A stretch of DNA of 22,951 bases. It comes from Cryptomeria japonica (lineage: Eukaryota; Streptophyta; Pinopsida; Cupressales; Cupressaceae). Position numbers and translations under genes: made by a program. Of the stretch, positions 1-9,756 are shown one piece after another. How positions within the stretch are numbered: position 1 is the first letter of the stretch; each line of letters starts with the position of its first letter. Location: assembly GCF_030272615.1 (NCBI RefSeq), contig NW_026729321.1:77501-100451 (forward strand), in the 5' to 3' direction. The notes beneath the pieces were generated by a model. It was not told where the DNA came from. It worked only from the letters and a program-made list of their open reading frames with translations, and made no database searches.

Positions 1-776
1 AGTTCCGAAGACTACCTCCAGGAACAATCGGGAACAAGACCGATTACAAGTCGTCGAGTCTGTTACTGGGCGAACACGAGATGCGCACAGGAAATCGATC
101 AGCCCTCACAATGGCCCAAGGCCAGAGATCGGACTGCTACGATTTACCCCAACAATCATCGTGCCACTCTTCGCAGAGAGGTGATAGACGCCAACGAGCC
201 CGCGCATAGCAATCGAGGTGTAAAAAGGGCGTTGAAGGCAGGAAGCCTGGACGAAAGAGGCTACGAGGTCACCTCGAAGCGGTCTAAGAATCGGGCGCAC
301 TTGGGGCGACTACCAGTGCCAACCCCTTATCCCGCGGTGCGTCCGACACACAGAAATTTCCAAGGCGGCCAAGGAGCCTCCCCGCATAGCAATCGGGGTG
401 TGAGGTTACGGATGCAGCATTGATAGCAATCGAGGTGGGAGGCGAAGGATGCAGAAGTGAGAGCCGAGGGATGTAGCAGAGATAGCAATCGGGGTGTGTG
501 ATGCAGAAGAGATAGCAATCGAGGTGTGCGGTGGGAAGGGCCCAGCAGCCAGAATGCATGAAGCGACGGATGAAGCAGTGATGACAACCGGGCTGTGAGG
601 AGAGGAGGGATGCAGCCAAGAAAGCAATCAGGGCTCGAGGCAAGGGATGCATCAAGGATAGCAATCATGTTGTGAGGCGAGATTCCAAAGGCTAAACGTG
701 AGAGGCTGCAGGGTCGACTCAGAGAGGTCTATGCATGTGAGAGGCTGAAAGCAAGGTCAACTCGGAGCGGTCTATG
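1..776. repeat. Degenerate left flank of the 188-bp array
   Basis: No gene is recognised here. Bases 1-250 look unique to me. Bases about 262-425 are a diverged copy of the 188-bp unit: they contain TTGGGGCGACTACCAGTGCC, then CTTATCCCGCG, TTCCAAGGCGGCCAAGGAGC and GCATAGCAATCGGGGTG in the same order as the array to the right. Bases 420-670 hold short iterations of GATAGCAATCGRGGTGTG, a fragment of the same unit, spaced irregularly by about 30-60 bp. Divergent edge copies are usual for arrays kept alike by unequal exchange, so this is probably the old margin of the array at 777-5633. Under the reversed rDNA reading it would lie in the 5' external transcribed spacer, nearest to 18S. Confidence 0.7.
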
Positions 777-3700
777 CATCGGGCGCGCTTGGGGCGACTA
801 CCAGTGCCAACCCCTTATCCCGCGACGCGTCCGACAAAGAGAACGTTCCAAGGCGGCAGAGGAGGTTACCAGCCGAAGGATGCAGTAGCAATAACAGGTA
901 TAGTTCCGCGGCGGCCGAGAAGACTCACCGCATAGGAATCGGGATGCGAGGCGAGGGATGCGGCGGGAAGGCCCCGACGGCTAAACGGAAGAGGCTGCAG
1001 GGCCGCCTCGGAATGGTCCAAGCATCGGACGCGATTGGGACGACTACCAGTGCCAACCCCTTATCCCGCGATGCGTCCGATACACAGATAGTTCCAAGGC
1101 GGCCGAGGAGCCTCACCGCATATCAATCGGGGTGCGAGGCGAGGGATGGGGCGGGAAGGCCCCAACGGCTAGACGGAAGAGGCTTCAGGGCCACCTCGGA
1201 ATGCTCCAAGCATCGGACGCGCTTGGGGCGACTACCAGTGCCAACCCCTTATCCCGCGATGCGTCCGATACACAGATGGTTCCAAGGCGGCCGAGGAGCC
1301 TCACCGCATAGCAATCGGGGGTGCGAGGCGAGGGATGGGGCGGGAAGGCCCCAACGGCTAGACGGAAGAGGCTTCAGGGCCGCCTCGGAATGGTCCAAGC
1401 ATCGGACGCGCTTGGGGCGACTACCAGTGACAACCCCTCATCCCGCGATGCGTCCGATACGAAGATGGTTCCAAGGCGGCCGAGGAGCCTCACCGCATAG
1501 CAATCGGGGTGCGAGGTGGGGGATGCGGCGAGATGGCCCCAACGGCTAGACGGAAGAGGCCACAGGGCCGCGTCGGAATAGTCCAAGCATCGGACGCGCT
1601 TGGGGCGACTACCAGTGACAACCCCTTATCCCGCGATGCGTCCGATACGAAGATAGTTCCAAGGCGGCCGAGGAGCCTCACCGCATAGCAATCCGGGTGC
1701 GAGGTGGGGGATGCGGCGAGATGGCCCCAACGGCTAGACGGAAGAGGCTGCAGGGCCGCCTCGGAATAGTCCAAGCATCGGACGCGCTTGGGGCGACTAC
1801 CAGTGACAACCCCTTATCCCGCGATGCTTCCGATACGAAGACAGTTCCAAGGCGGCCGAGGAGCCTCACCGCATAGCAATGGGGGTGCGAGGTGAGGGAT
1901 GCGGCGAGATGGCCCCAACGGCTAGACGGAAGAGGCCACAGGGCCGCCTCGGAATAGTCCAAGCATCGGACGCGCTTGGGGCGACTACCAGTGACAACCC
2001 CTTATCCCGCGATGCATCCGATACGAAGATAGTTCCCAGGCGGCCGAGGAGCCTCACCGCATAGCAATCGGGGTGCGAGGCGAGGGATGCGGCGAGATGG
2101 CCCCAAAGGGTAGACGGAAGAGGCTGCGGGGCCGCCTCGGAATAGTCCAAGCATCGAACGCGCTTGGGGCGACTACCACTGCCAACCCCTTATCCCGCGA
2201 TGCGTCCGATACACAGATAGTTCCGAGGCGGCCGAGGAGCTGGGGGATGCGGCGAGATGGCCCCAACGGCTAGACGGAAGAGGCTGCAGGGCCGCCTCGG
2301 AATAGTCCAAGCATCGGACGCGCTTGGGGCGACTACCAGTGACAACCCCTTATCCCGCGATGCGTCCGATACACAGATAGTTCCGAGGCGGCCAAGGAGC
2401 CTCACCGCATAGCAATCGTGGTGCGAGGTGGGGGATGCAGCGAGATGGCCCCAACGGCTAGACGGAAGAGGCTGCAGGGCCGCCTCGGAATGGTCCAAGC
2501 ATCGGACGCGCTTGGGGCGACTACCACTGCCAACCCCTTATCCCGCGATGCGTCCGATACACAGATAGTTCCAAGGCGGCCGAGGAGCCTCACCGAATAG
2601 CAATCGGGGTGCGAGGCGAGGGATGCGGCGAGAAAGCCCCAACGGCTAGAGGGAAGAGGCTTCAGGTCCGCCTCGGAATGGTCCAAGCATCGGACGCGCT
2701 TGGGGCGACTACCAGTGACAACCCCTTATCCCGCGACGCGTCCGATACACAGATAGTTCCAAGGCGGCCGAGGAGCCTCACCGCATAGCAATCGGGGTGC
2801 GAGGCGAGGGATGCGGCGAGAAGGACCCAACGGCTAGACGGAAGAGGCTTCAGGGCCGCCTCGGAATGGTCCAAGCATCGGACGCGCTTGGGGCGACTAC
2901 CAGTGACAACCCCTTATCCCGCGACGCGTCCGATACACAGATAGTTCCAAGGCGGCCGAGGAGCCTCACCGCATAGCAATCGGGGTGCGAGGCGAGGGAT
3001 GCGGCGAGAAGGACCCAACGGCTAGACGGAAGAGGCTTCAGGTCCGCCTCGGAATGGTCCAAGCATCGGACGCGCTTGGGGCGACTACCAGTGACAACCC
3101 CTTATCCCGCGACGCGTCCGATACACAGATAGTTCCAAGGCGGCCGAGGAGCCTCACCGCATAGCAATCGGGGTGCGAGGCGAGGGATGCGGCGAGAAGG
3201 ACCCAACGGCTAGACGGAAGAGGCTTCAGGGCCGCCTCGGAATGGTCCAAGCATCGGACGCGCTTGGGGCGACTACCAGTGACAACCCCTTATCCCGCGA
3301 TGCGTCCGATACACAGATAGTTCCAAGGCGGCCGAGGAGCCTCACCGCATAGCAATCGGGGTGCGAGGCGAGGGATGCGGCGAGAAGGACCCAACGGCTA
3401 GACGGAAGAGGCTTCAGGGCCGCCTCGGAATGGTCCAAGCATCGGACGCGCTTGGGGCGACTACCAGTGACAACCCCTTATCCCGCGACGCGTCCGATAC
3501 ACAGATAGTTCCAAGGCGGCCGAGGAGCCTCACCGCATAGCAATCGGGGTGCGAGGCGAGGGATGCGGCAAGAAGGACCCAACGGCTAGACGGAAGAGGC
3601 TTCAGGGCCGCCTCGGAATGGTCCAAGCATCGGACGCGCTTGGGGCGACTACCAGTGACAACCCCTTATCCCGCGACGCGTCCGATACACAGATAGTTCC

Positions 3701-5633
3701 AAGGCGGCCGAGGAGCCTCACCGCATAGCAATCGGGGTGCGAGGCGAGGGATGCGGCGAGAAGGACCCAACGGCTAGACGGAAGAGGCTTCAGGTCCGCC
3801 TCGGAATGGTCCAAGCATCGGACGCGCTTGGGGCGACTACCAGTGACAACCCCTTATCCCGCGACGCGTCCGATACACAGATAGTTCCAAGGCGGCCGAG
3901 GAGCCTCACCGCATAGCAATCGGGGTGCGAGGCGAGGGATGCGGCGAGAAGGACCCAACGGCTAGACGGAAGAGGCTTCAGGGCCGCCTCGGAATGGTCC
4001 AAGCATCGGACGCGCTTGGGGCGACTACCAGTGACAACCCCTTATCCCGCGACGCGTCCGATACACAGATAGTTCCAAGGCGGCCGAGGAGCCTCACCGC
4101 ATAGCAATCGGGGTGCGAGGCGAGGGATGCGGCGAGAAGGACCCAACGGCTAGACGGAAGAGGCTTCAGGGCCGCCTCGGAATGGTCCAAGCATCGGACG
4201 CGCTTGGGGCGACTACCAGTGACAACCCCTTATCCCGCGATGCGTCCGATACACAGATAGTTCCAAGGCGGCCGAGGAGCCTCACCGCATAGCAATCGGG
4301 GTGCGAGGCGAGGGATGCGGCGAGAAGGACCCAACGGCTAGACGGAAGAGGCTTCAGGGCCGCCTCGGAATGGTCCAAGCATCGGACGCGCTTGGGGCGA
4401 CTACCAGTGACAACCCCTTATCCCGCGACGCGTCCGATACACAGATAGTTCCAAGGCGGCCGAGGAGCCTCACCGCATAGCAATCGGGGTGCGAGGCGAG
4501 GGATGCGGCGAGAAGGACCCAACGGCTAGACGGAAGAGGCTTCAGGGCCGCCTCGGAATGGTCCAAGCATCGGACGCGCTTGGGGCGACTACCAGTGACA
4601 ACCCCTTATCCCGCGACGCGTCCGATACACAGATAGTTCCAAGGCGGCCGAGGAGCCTCACCGCATAGCAATCGGGGTGCGAGGCGAGGGATGCGGCGAG
4701 AAGGACCCAACGGCTAGACGGAAGAGGCTTCAGGGCCGCCTCGGAATGGTCCAAGCATCGGACGCGCTTGGGGCGACTACCAGTGACAACCCCTTATCCC
4801 GCGACGCGTCCGATACACAGATAGTTCCAAGGCGGCCGAGGAGCCTCACCGCATAGCAATCGGGGTGCGAGGCGAGGGATGCGGCGAGAAGGACCCAACG
4901 GCTAGACGGAAGAGGCTTCAGGGCCGCCTGGGAATGGTCCATGCATCGCACGCGCTTGGGGCGACTACCAGTGACAACCCCTTATCCCGCGACGCGTCCG
5001 ATACACAGATAGTTCCAAGGCGGCCGAGGAGCCTCACCGCATAGCAATCGGGGTGCGAGGCGAGGGATGCGGCGAGAAGGACCCAACGGCTAGACGGAAG
5101 AGGCTTCAGGGCCGCCTCGGAATGGTCCAAGCATCGGACGCGCTTGGGGCGACTACCAGTGACAACCCCTTATCCCGCGACGCGTCCGATACACAGATAG
5201 TTCCAAGGCGGCCGAGGAGCCTCACCGCATAGCAATCGGGGTGCGAGTCGAGGGATGCGGCAAGAAGGACCCAACGGCTAGACGGAAGAGGCTTCAGGGC
5301 CGCCTCGGAATGGTCCAAGCATCGGACGCGCTTGGGGCGACTACCAGTGACAACCCCTTATCCCGCGATGCGTCTGATACACAGATAGTTCCAAGGCGGC
5401 CGAGGAGCCTCACCGCATAGCAATCGGGGTGCGAGGCAAGGGATGCGGCGAGAAGGACCCAACGGCTAGACGGAAGAGGCTTCAGGGCCGCCTCGGAATG
5501 GTCCAAGCATCGGACGCGCTTGGGGCGACTACCGTTGCCAACCCCTTATCCCGCGATGCGTCTGATACACAGATAGTTCCGAGGCGGCCGAGGAGCCTCA
5601 CCGCATAGCAATCGGGTTGCGAGGCAGATTATT
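777..5633. repeat. 188-bp tandem repeat array (25 regular copies plus one enlarged edge copy)
   Basis: The landmark GGGGCGACTACC (GGGACGACTACC in the first copy) recurs at about 1037, 1225, 1413, 1600, 1788, 1976, 2164, 2326, 2514, 2702 and then every 188 bp to 5334 and about 5520, giving 25 copies. An enlarged copy of about 243 bp fills 777-1019. Unit landmarks in order are GCATCGGACGCGCTTGGGG, CCCCTTATCCCGCG, CGATACACAGATAGTTCC, AAGGCGGCCGAGGAGCCTCA, GCATAGCAATCGGGGTGCGA and CGGCTAGACGGAAGAGGC. Copies right of about 2660 differ by one to a few bases; those to the left are more diverged. The copy near 2164 lacks about 26 bp around 2239. Because 188 is not a multiple of three, the repeated 70-residue frames cannot fuse into a repeat protein. 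There are no unique spacers, so it is not a CRISPR array. Probable role: subrepeats of an rDNA spacer or external transcribed spacer. Confidence 0.93.
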
Positions 5634-5864
5634 GGGAAGGGAACCCCCTGGGATGCGGCTCAAGCAGTGCCCAAAGGGACTGGAATGCGGAATCACATCG
5701 AGAGACCCAAATGCTATACGAGGGCTCAAATCGAATTATCGATTTGGCCACGACATGGACGCATCGGAACGACTACCTTTGCCGAACCACTCGCAATTGC
5801 ATCCATACCGAAACCAATAGACATTTCCGTTAGAGCCCTCGCATAGCATTCGGGAATCTCGCAT

Positions 5865-5952
5865 GCCCCTCTAAATCGACCAATGCTGGCGCTCAACGAA
5901 AATCCGAGCGCTACCACCGTTCGAGCGCCAGCATTGGTCGAGTTAGAGGGGC
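5865..5952. other. Long inverted repeat / stem-loop, unit 1
   Basis: The arms 5865-5894 and 5923-5952 are 30 bases each and pair with a single mismatch (core TCGACCAATGCTGGCGCTC against its complement). They flank a 28-base loop that contains ATCCGAGCG. The right arm ends 33 bases before the TATATAAG core at 5985. If transcription runs on the minus strand from that core, this hairpin would form near the 5' end of the RNA. Confidence 0.85.
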
Positions 5953-5976
5953 ACGGGGGAGAATGCTCCAGTCAAC

Positions 5977-6007
5977 ACCTCCCCTATATAAGTTATTTGT
6001 CCGATTC
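5977..6007 (-). promoter_or_regulatory. Putative Pol I core promoter copy 1 (leftmost; candidate gene promoter)
   Basis: The minus strand reads CTTATATAGGGGAGGT, a close match to the plant RNA polymerase I start motif TATATARGGGG. TATATAAG on the + strand lies at 5985-5992. As the copy nearest the predicted 18S side, it is the best candidate for the 35S gene promoter rather than a spacer promoter. The other reading is a Pol II TATA box firing on the + strand. No transcript evidence exists here. Confidence 0.45.
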
Positions 6008-6350
6008 TCGCACAACCGTAGTCTGCCTCGTCGAATCAAACAACGGTCCCAGATTCCGACTTCCGTTCCGTAGAGACCCAAAAGCTAGATGGAGGCTCGC
6101 AAGAAAGAGAGTCGGCGCATAGCAATCGGGTTTCTCGAACGTTTAGGGACCGAGCTCACTTGCGGATAGGGCAAAATCCGCCAAGCAACCCAAAAGCTAG
6201 ACGGGGGCTCGAATCGAATCGCCTAGGCGGCCACAACAACGACGTGTTGGATCGACTACCAGTGCCAAACCATTCAGCAAGACTAGTCTGTGTCGAGGCC
6301 GGATAGAGATTCTCAGAGAGCGCCCGTATAGCATTTAGGAGACCTGCCGC

Positions 6351-6441
6351 GTCCCTCACACTCGACAAATGGTGGTGCACGTTTATAAATCCGAGCGATC
6401 CCAACCCTTTCAAGCACCAACATCGGTCGAGATAGAGGGGC
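6351..6441. other. Stem-loop, unit 2
   Basis: Arms about 6351-6378 and 6414-6441 form an imperfect inverted repeat (GGTGGTGC against GCACCAAC, CTCGAC against GTCGAG). The loop contains ATCCGAGCG, as in unit 1. It ends 34 bases before the TATATAAG core at 6475. Arm sequences differ from unit 1 but the pairing and loop are kept. Confidence 0.65.
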
Positions 6442-6466
6442 ACGGAGGGGGCTGCGTGAGACAACA

Positions 6467-6497
6467 CAGTCCCCTATATAAGTTATTTGTCCGATTC
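6467..6497 (-). promoter_or_regulatory. Putative Pol I spacer promoter copy 2
   Basis: TATATAAG is at 6475-6482. The minus strand reads CTTATATAGGGGACTG, so this copy has GGGGACTG where most others have GGGGAGG. The right side TTATTTGTCCGATTCTC is conserved. Confidence 0.4.
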
Positions 6498-6791
6498 TCA
6501 CACATCCGAAGAATGGTCATCAAATCGGACAACAGCCCAAACTTCCGACTTCCGTCCCAGAAAGCCCAAGAGCTATCTAAAACGTTCATGGCCGGAACTC
6601 GATCGCGGCTATACCAGTCCGCCAAGCAACCCAAAAGCTAGACTGGAGCTCTAGTCGAATCACCTCTGTGGCCATTGCAAGGACGTGTTGGAGCGACTAC
6701 CATTGCCGAACCATTCCGCAGGTCGAGTCCATACCAAGGCCGCATAGAGATTCACGATGAGCTCCTGCATAGCAATCAGGAGACTTGCCGT

Positions 6792-6881
6792 GTCCATCAC
6801 AATCGATAAATCCTGGTGCAAGATTTTTGCATCCGAGCGCTCCAACCAGTCGAGCACCAGCATCAATCGACATAAACGGGC
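6792..6881. other. Stem-loop, unit 3
   Basis: Arms about 6792-6819 and 6854-6881 form an imperfect inverted repeat (TGGTGC against GCACCA, ATCGAT against ATCGA). The loop holds CATCCGAGCG. It ends 35 bases before the core at 6916. This is the weakest of the three stems by eye. Confidence 0.55.
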
Positions 6882-6907
6882 ACGGGGGGAGGATGCTCGA
6901 GAACACT

Positions 6908-6938
6908 ACCTCCCCTATATAAGTTATTTGTCCGATTC
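6908..6938 (-). promoter_or_regulatory. Putative Pol I spacer promoter copy 3
   Basis: TATATAAG is at 6916-6923 and the minus strand reads CTTATATAGGGGAGGT. It has AAGTTATTTG on the + strand, the variant shared only by the three leftmost copies; all copies further right have AAGCTATTTG or AAAGCTATTTG. Confidence 0.42.
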
Positions 6939-6990
6939 TCAAGCAGCCGAAGTCTGGTCATCGAATCGGGTCAAAGACCACAACTTCCGA

Positions 6991-7306
6991 CTTTACCCAC
7001 AATGCAAGTCATCGAATCGAACATCGGCCCCCGAGTCGGACTCCATGCGTATGTCAGGTCATCGGACCCAAATTCCGCCTTCCTGCGCATGGCGGGCCAT
7101 CAATATCAACTCGGTCATCGGACCCAAACTCCGCCTTTCTGCGCATGGCACGCCTTCAAATCGGTCATCGGACCCAAATTCCGCCTTCCTGTGCATGGCG
7201 GGCCATCAACATCAACTCGGTCATCGGACCCAAATTCCGCCTTTCTGCGCATGGCACGCCATCAACTCGGTCATCGGACCCAAATTCCGCCTTCCTGCGC
7301 ATGGCA
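6991..7306. repeat. Minisatellite alternating 56- and 50-bp units
   Basis: GGTCATCGGACCCAAA (one base differs in some copies) begins at 7057, 7113, 7163, 7219, 7269 and 7307, giving steps of 56, 50, 56, 50 and 38. Each unit contains TTCCGCCTTCCTGCGCATGG or a one- or two-base variant. The 56/50 alternation is a 106-bp dimer. The motif also occurs once or twice in every 311-bp unit to the right, so this is a local amplification of part of that unit. Bases 6991-7056 are a diverged lead-in. No coding function is supported. Confidence 0.85.
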
Positions 7307-7452
7307 GGTCATCGGACACAAATTCAGACCTCGCCAATATGCCTACGTATCGAATCGGTCATCGGACCCAACTTCCGACTTCATCCATACTGTAGGGTCT
7401 TTGAGGTTGGCGCGGTGCGCTCAACCCGGGGAGTCGACCCATCGAAGCATAC

Positions 7453-7483
7453 ACCTCCCCTATATAAGCTATTTGTCCGATTC
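7453..7483 (-). promoter_or_regulatory. Putative Pol I spacer promoter copy 4
   Basis: TATATAAG is at 7461-7468 and the minus strand reads CTTATATAGGGGAGGT. It lies 545 bp from copy 3, a spacing lengthened by the 50/56-bp minisatellite between them. Confidence 0.42.
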
Positions 7484-7763
7484 CCACACCTGTGTAGTTT
7501 GCACCTCTGACCAGGACATCGACCCCAACTTCCGAACTCGACTGCAACGACGGCACCAGCGCCTTGGTGCGCACCTTGCGACGCACAGTCCCAACATTCG
7601 CCTTCCTGCACATGGCAGGTCATCGGACCCAAATTCCGACCTCGCGAGTATGCCTACATATCGAATCGGTCATCGGACACAACTTCCGACTTCATCCATA
7701 CCGTAGGGTCTTTGAGGTTGGCGCGGTGCGCTCAACCCGGGGAGTCGACCCAACGAAGCATAC

Positions 7764-7794
7764 ACCTCCCCTATATAAGCTATTTGTCCGATTC
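7764..7794 (-). promoter_or_regulatory. Putative Pol I spacer promoter copy 5
   Basis: TATATAAG is at 7772-7779, 311 bp from copy 4, with an identical core. Confidence 0.42.
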
Positions 7795-8074
7795 CCACAC
7801 CTGTGTAGTTTGCACCTCCGATCAGGACATCGACCCCAACTTCCGAACTCGCCTGCAACGACCGAACCAGCGCCTTGGTGCGCACCTTGCAACGCACAGT
7901 GCCAACATTCGCCTTCCTGCACATGGCAGGTCATCGGACCCAAATTCCGACCTCGCGAGTATGCCTACATATCGAATCGGTCATCGGACCCAACTTCCGA
8001 CTTCATCCATACCGTAGGGTCTTTGAGGTTGGCGCGGTGCGCTCAACCCGGGGAGTCGACCCAACGAAGCATAC

Positions 8075-8105
8075 ACCTCCCCTATATAAGCTATTTGTCC
8101 GATTC
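8075..8105 (-). promoter_or_regulatory. Putative Pol I spacer promoter copy 6
   Basis: TATATAAG is at 8083-8090, 311 bp from copy 5, with an identical core. Confidence 0.42.
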
Positions 8106-8385
8106 CCACACCTGTGTAGCTTGCACCTCCGATCAGGACATCGACCCCAACTTCCGAACTCGACTAAAAAGACCGCACCAGCACCTTGGTGTGCACCTTG
8201 CAACGCACAGTGCCAACATTCGCCTTCCTGCACATGGCAGGTCATCGGACCCAAATTCCGACCTCATGAGCATACCTACTAATCGAATCGGTCATCGGAC
8301 CCAACTTCCGACTTCATCCATACCGTAGGGTCTTTGAGGTTGGCGCGGTGCGCTCAACCTGGGGAGTCGACCCATCGAAGCATAC

Positions 8386-8416
8386 ACCTCCCCTATATAA
8401 GCTATTTGTCCGATTC
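8386..8416 (-). promoter_or_regulatory. Putative Pol I spacer promoter copy 7
   Basis: TATATAAG is at 8394-8401, 311 bp from copy 6. The palindromic array begins about 105 bp to its right, which is upstream if transcription is on the minus strand. Confidence 0.42.
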
Positions 8417-8504
8417 CGACACCTGTGTAGTTTGCACCTCCGCTCAGGACATCGACCCCAACTTCCGAACTCGCCTGCAACGACCGAACCAGCGCCTTGG
8501 TGCG

Positions 8505-9128
8505 CACCAAAAGTGCGCACTTTTGGAGGGCACTTTTGTGCGCTCCAAAGGTGCGCACTTTTGGAGGGCACTTTTGTGCGCTCCAAAGGTGCGCACTTTT
8601 GGAGGGCACTTTTTGGAGGGCACTTTTGTGCGCTCCAAAGGTGCGCACTTTTGGAGGGCACTTTTTGGAGGGCACTTTTCTGCGCTCCAAAGGTGCGCAC
8701 TTTTGGAGGGCACTTTTTGGAGGGCACTTTTCTGCGCTCCAAAGGTGCGCACTTTTGGAGGGCACTTTTTGGAGGGCACTTTTCTGCGCTCCAAAGGTGC
8801 GCACTTTTGGAGGGCACTTTTTGGAGGGCACTTTTCTGCGCTCCAAAGGTGCGCACTTTTGGAGGGCACTTTTGTGCACTCCAAAGGTGCACACTTTTGG
8901 AGGGCACTTTTTGGAGGGCACTTTTCTGCACTCCAAAGGTGCGCACTTTTGGAGGGCACTTTTTGGAGGGCACTTTTGTGCGCTCCAAAGGTGCGCACTT
9001 TTGGAGGGCACTTTTTGGAGGGCACTTTTGTGCGCTCCAAAGGTGCGCACTTTTGGAGGGCACTTTTGTGCACTCCAAAGGTGCGCACTTTTGGAGGGCA
9101 CTTTTCCTGCGCTCCAAAGGTGCACACC
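8505..9128. repeat. Palindrome-rich array of GTGCGCACTTTTGGAGGGCA units (about 13 copies)
   Basis: Units are about 38 bp (GTGCGCACTTTTGGAGGGCA followed by CTTTTGTGCGCTCCAAAG) or about 52 bp with a second GGAGGGCACTTTT inside. I count about 13 units. Short forms dominate at the ends and long forms in the middle. Each unit joins the palindrome GTGCGCAC to the complementary pair CTTTTGGAG and CTCCAAAG, so every unit can fold on itself. The array sits exactly where a 311-bp unit has the single motif CCTTGGTGCGCACC, so it is an expansion inside one promoter unit. Frames of 200-320 residues are open on both strands at once, as expected for inverted-repeat satellite DNA and not for a gene. Confidence 0.92.
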
Positions 9129-9254
9129 TAGGTGAGCACCTTCGACCACACCTTGTAGCACACCAAACTCTGACTTTCGACTTCATCCGCAATGCAGGGT
9201 CTTTGAGGTTGGCGCAATGCGCACAACCAGGGGAGTCGACCCATCAAACCCAAC

Positions 9255-9285
9255 ACCTCCCCTATATAAGCTATTTGTCTGATTC
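9255..9285 (-). promoter_or_regulatory. Putative Pol I spacer promoter copy 8
   Basis: TATATAAG is at 9263-9270, 869 bp from copy 7 because of the palindromic array between them. The right side has GTCTGATTC where earlier copies have GTCCGATTC. Confidence 0.42.
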
Positions 9286-9411
9286 TCATACATGCGTAGC
9301 CTGCAGGAGCAATTAGGACATCGACCCCAACTTTCGGCTTCTAAACGAAAACAAGGTCTTTGAGGTTGGTGTAATGCGAACAACTAGGGGAGTCAACCCA
9401 TCAAACCCAAC

Positions 9412-9442
9412 ACCTCCCCTATATAAGCTATTTGTCTGATTC
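9412..9442 (-). promoter_or_regulatory. Putative Pol I spacer promoter copy 9
   Basis: TATATAAG is at 9420-9427, 157 bp from copy 8, with the GTCTGATTC variant. Confidence 0.42.
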
Positions 9443-9568
9443 TCATACATGTGTAGTCTACAGGAGCAATTAGGACATCGACCCCAACTTTTGACTTCTT
9501 AACGAAAACAAGGTCTTTGAGGTTGACGTAATGCGCACAACCAGGGGAGTCGACCCATCAAACCCAAC

Positions 9569-9599
9569 ACCTCCCCTATATAAGCTATTTGTCCGATTC
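9569..9599 (-). promoter_or_regulatory. Putative Pol I spacer promoter copy 10
   Basis: TATATAAG is at 9577-9584, 157 bp from copy 9, with the GTCCGATTC variant. Confidence 0.42.
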
Positions 9600-9725
9600 T
9601 CATACATGTGTAGCCTACAGGAGCCATTAGGACATTGACCCCAACTTTTGACTTCTTAACGAAAACAAGGTCTTTGAGGTTGGCGTAATGCGCACAACCA
9701 AGGGAGTTGACCCATCAAACCCAAC

Positions 9726-9756
9726 ACCTCCCCTATATAAGCTATTTGTCTGATTC
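9726..9756 (-). promoter_or_regulatory. Putative Pol I spacer promoter copy 11
   Basis: TATATAAG is at 9734-9741, 157 bp from copy 10, with the GTCTGATTC variant. Confidence 0.42.

Larger units (their letters stand above)
5634..6990. repeat. Three diverged 440-490-bp units with stem-loop and TATATAAG core
   Basis: Three related units carry the same ordered parts: a diverged piece of the 188-bp repeat (GACTACC, then TTGCCGAACCA or similar, then a relative of GCATAGCAATCGGG), a long inverted repeat with an ATCCGAGCG loop, a conserved 33-35-bp gap, and a core CCCCTATATAAGTTATTTG. The TATA starts are 5985, 6475 and 6916. After each core come a variable CATCGAATCG-like stretch and CCCAAAAGCTAGA, which matches CCAACGGCTAGACGG of the 188-bp unit. 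The 188-bp array and these units therefore share ancestry. No coding potential is seen. Under the rDNA reading these are the promoter-bearing units nearest to the 35S transcribed region. Confidence 0.75.
7307..8508. repeat. 311-bp tandem units, each with one TATATAAG core
   Basis: Units begin with GGTCATCGGAC at 7307, 7618, 7929 and 8240, exactly 311 bp apart; the fourth is interrupted near 8508 by the palindromic array. Ordered parts are GGTCATCGGAC with CCGACCTCG, ACTTCCGACTTCATCCATAC, GGGTCTTTGAGGTTGGCGCG, GGGGAGTCGACCCA, the TATATAAG core, ACATCGACCCCAACTTCCGA, and CGCCTTGGTGCGCACC. The units look more than 90 percent alike by eye. Each carries one promoter-like core, so amplifying the unit multiplies the promoter. 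Frames crossing it shift with every copy because 311 is not a multiple of three. Confidence 0.92.

Noticed and set aside
1374-5506. Repeated 70-residue minus-strand frames in the 188-bp array
   Set aside because: The unit is not a multiple of three, every frame ends within little more than one unit, and the similarity only reflects the DNA repeat.
777-5633. CRISPR array
   Set aside because: The repeats are contiguous 188-bp units with no unique spacers, and the context is plant nuclear DNA.
8292-9316. Frames of 200-320 residues on both strands over 8292-9316
   Set aside because: They are translations of the self-complementary GTGCGCACTTTTGGAG units; both strands give similar low-complexity peptides.
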